Below are positions 26,130 to 26,347 of a stretch of 26,347 nt of DNA, in pieces. The DNA lies in contig DJIP01000167.1 in the NCBI GenBank assembly GCA_002433675.1, forward strand, positions 8,402-34,748, given 5' to 3'. Both the position numbers and the translations under genes were made by a program. Origin of the DNA: Halomonas halophila. Lineage in GTDB: Bacteria; Pseudomonadota; Gammaproteobacteria; Pseudomonadales; Halomonadaceae. The notes under the pieces were generated by a model, which had not been told where the DNA came from, searched no databases, and was given only the letters and a program-made list of their open reading frames with translations. Each line of letters starts with the position of its first letter. Position 1 is the first letter of the stretch.

Positions 26130-26239
26130 GTGAAGTGCAATAGCCGAAGGGCAATCACCAAACCCCTGATTCAATGGCGATATGCTCGCTAGGGCCATGC
26201 GCGAGGAATAAGAGTCACCAAACCCCTGATTCAATGGCG
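26080..26239 (+). repeat. Degenerate tandem copies of the adaptor gene's 3' end
   Basis: A unit beginning TCACCAAACC recurs at 26080 (inside the gene), 26155 and 26215. The second and third copies share an identical 25-base block (26155-26179 and 26215-26239) exactly 60 bases apart. The first and second share a roughly 32-base block ending GCGAGGAATA (gene end about 26097-26128, copy 26179-26210) with two mismatches. This is a tandem duplication of the gene end, partly decayed; it puts no new gene in the region. Confidence 0.8.
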
Positions 26240-26347
26240 GCATACACGCGCGCAAACCGCGAGTGCCGGGAAGGGGCCCCAGAGCAAGCAGTAGGATCAA
26301 ATAGTGGGATCAAGCAGAAGAAGATGACGAGGACCGAGTTGGACCAC

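Noticed and set aside
26155..26239. Two identical 25-base blocks 60 bases apart, resembling a CRISPR repeat-spacer unit
   Set aside because: Only two blocks exist, and the intervening sequence is a copy of the adaptor gene's own 3' end rather than a foreign spacer. No cas genes are present.
26324..26347. ATG reading MTRTELDH at the right edge, a possible start of the next gene
   Set aside because: Only eight codons are visible and the ribosome-binding site is weak; it cannot be supported from this window.

Overview
The window is high-GC, densely coded bacterial DNA. The GroEL fragment, TrmJ, PrtD-type exporter and TRAP genes look gammaproteobacterial. The mix of TRAP uptake, a Na+/H+-antiporter-like carrier and acidic protein tails suggests a moderately halophilic, Halomonas-like organism. 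That assignment is inference; no rRNA or other taxonomic marker is present.

Layout. (1) 1-5055: plus-strand genes. These are the 3' part of groEL with its terminator, a homocysteine S-methyltransferase-type gene, a small membrane protein overlapping a Wzz-like polysaccharide chain-length protein, and the tRNA methyltransferase trmJ. (2) 5118-7283: minus-strand sodC (periplasmic Cu/Zn superoxide dismutase) and a Na+/H+ antiporter-family carrier, each followed by a hairpin terminator. (3) 7504-7660: no plausible protein gene, but a strong plus-strand terminator preceded by a chain of small hairpins, most with GGA in the loop. This looks like a CsrB/RsmZ-type RNA that sequesters CsrA/RsmA. (4) 7746-14673: a seven-gene minus-strand operon, dctP-dctQ-dctM, APAH-type deacetylase, ridA, second deacetylase, branched-chain-type aminotransferase. 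An AraC-family regulator gene lies just upstream (15133-15978). Between them are two different direct-repeat elements, one abutting a TTGACG -35 hexamer.

(5) 16051-16233: a tiny His/Asp-rich lipoprotein. (6) 16415-26129: a secretion locus. A 2018-residue multidomain exoprotein (carbohydrate-binding-like modules, malectin-like domain, beta-propeller) is read leftward. A PrtD-type ABC exporter and an HlyD-type adaptor are read rightward from the other side of a strikingly AT-rich divergent intergenic region. The natural reading is a type I secretion system with its dedicated substrate; the TolC-like partner is not in the window. The 3' end of the adaptor gene is followed by degenerate tandem copies of itself.

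How the genes fit together (inference). The operon in (4) would import a carboxylate-bearing, probably N-acylated, amino compound, remove the acyl group with one or two zinc amidohydrolases, transaminate the product and use RidA to clear reactive enamine/imine intermediates, under AraC-type control. The exoprotein system in (6) and the Wzz-like pair in (1) both concern the cell surface or biofilm, processes commonly under Gac/Csr control, so the candidate CsrB-like RNA may be relevant to them.
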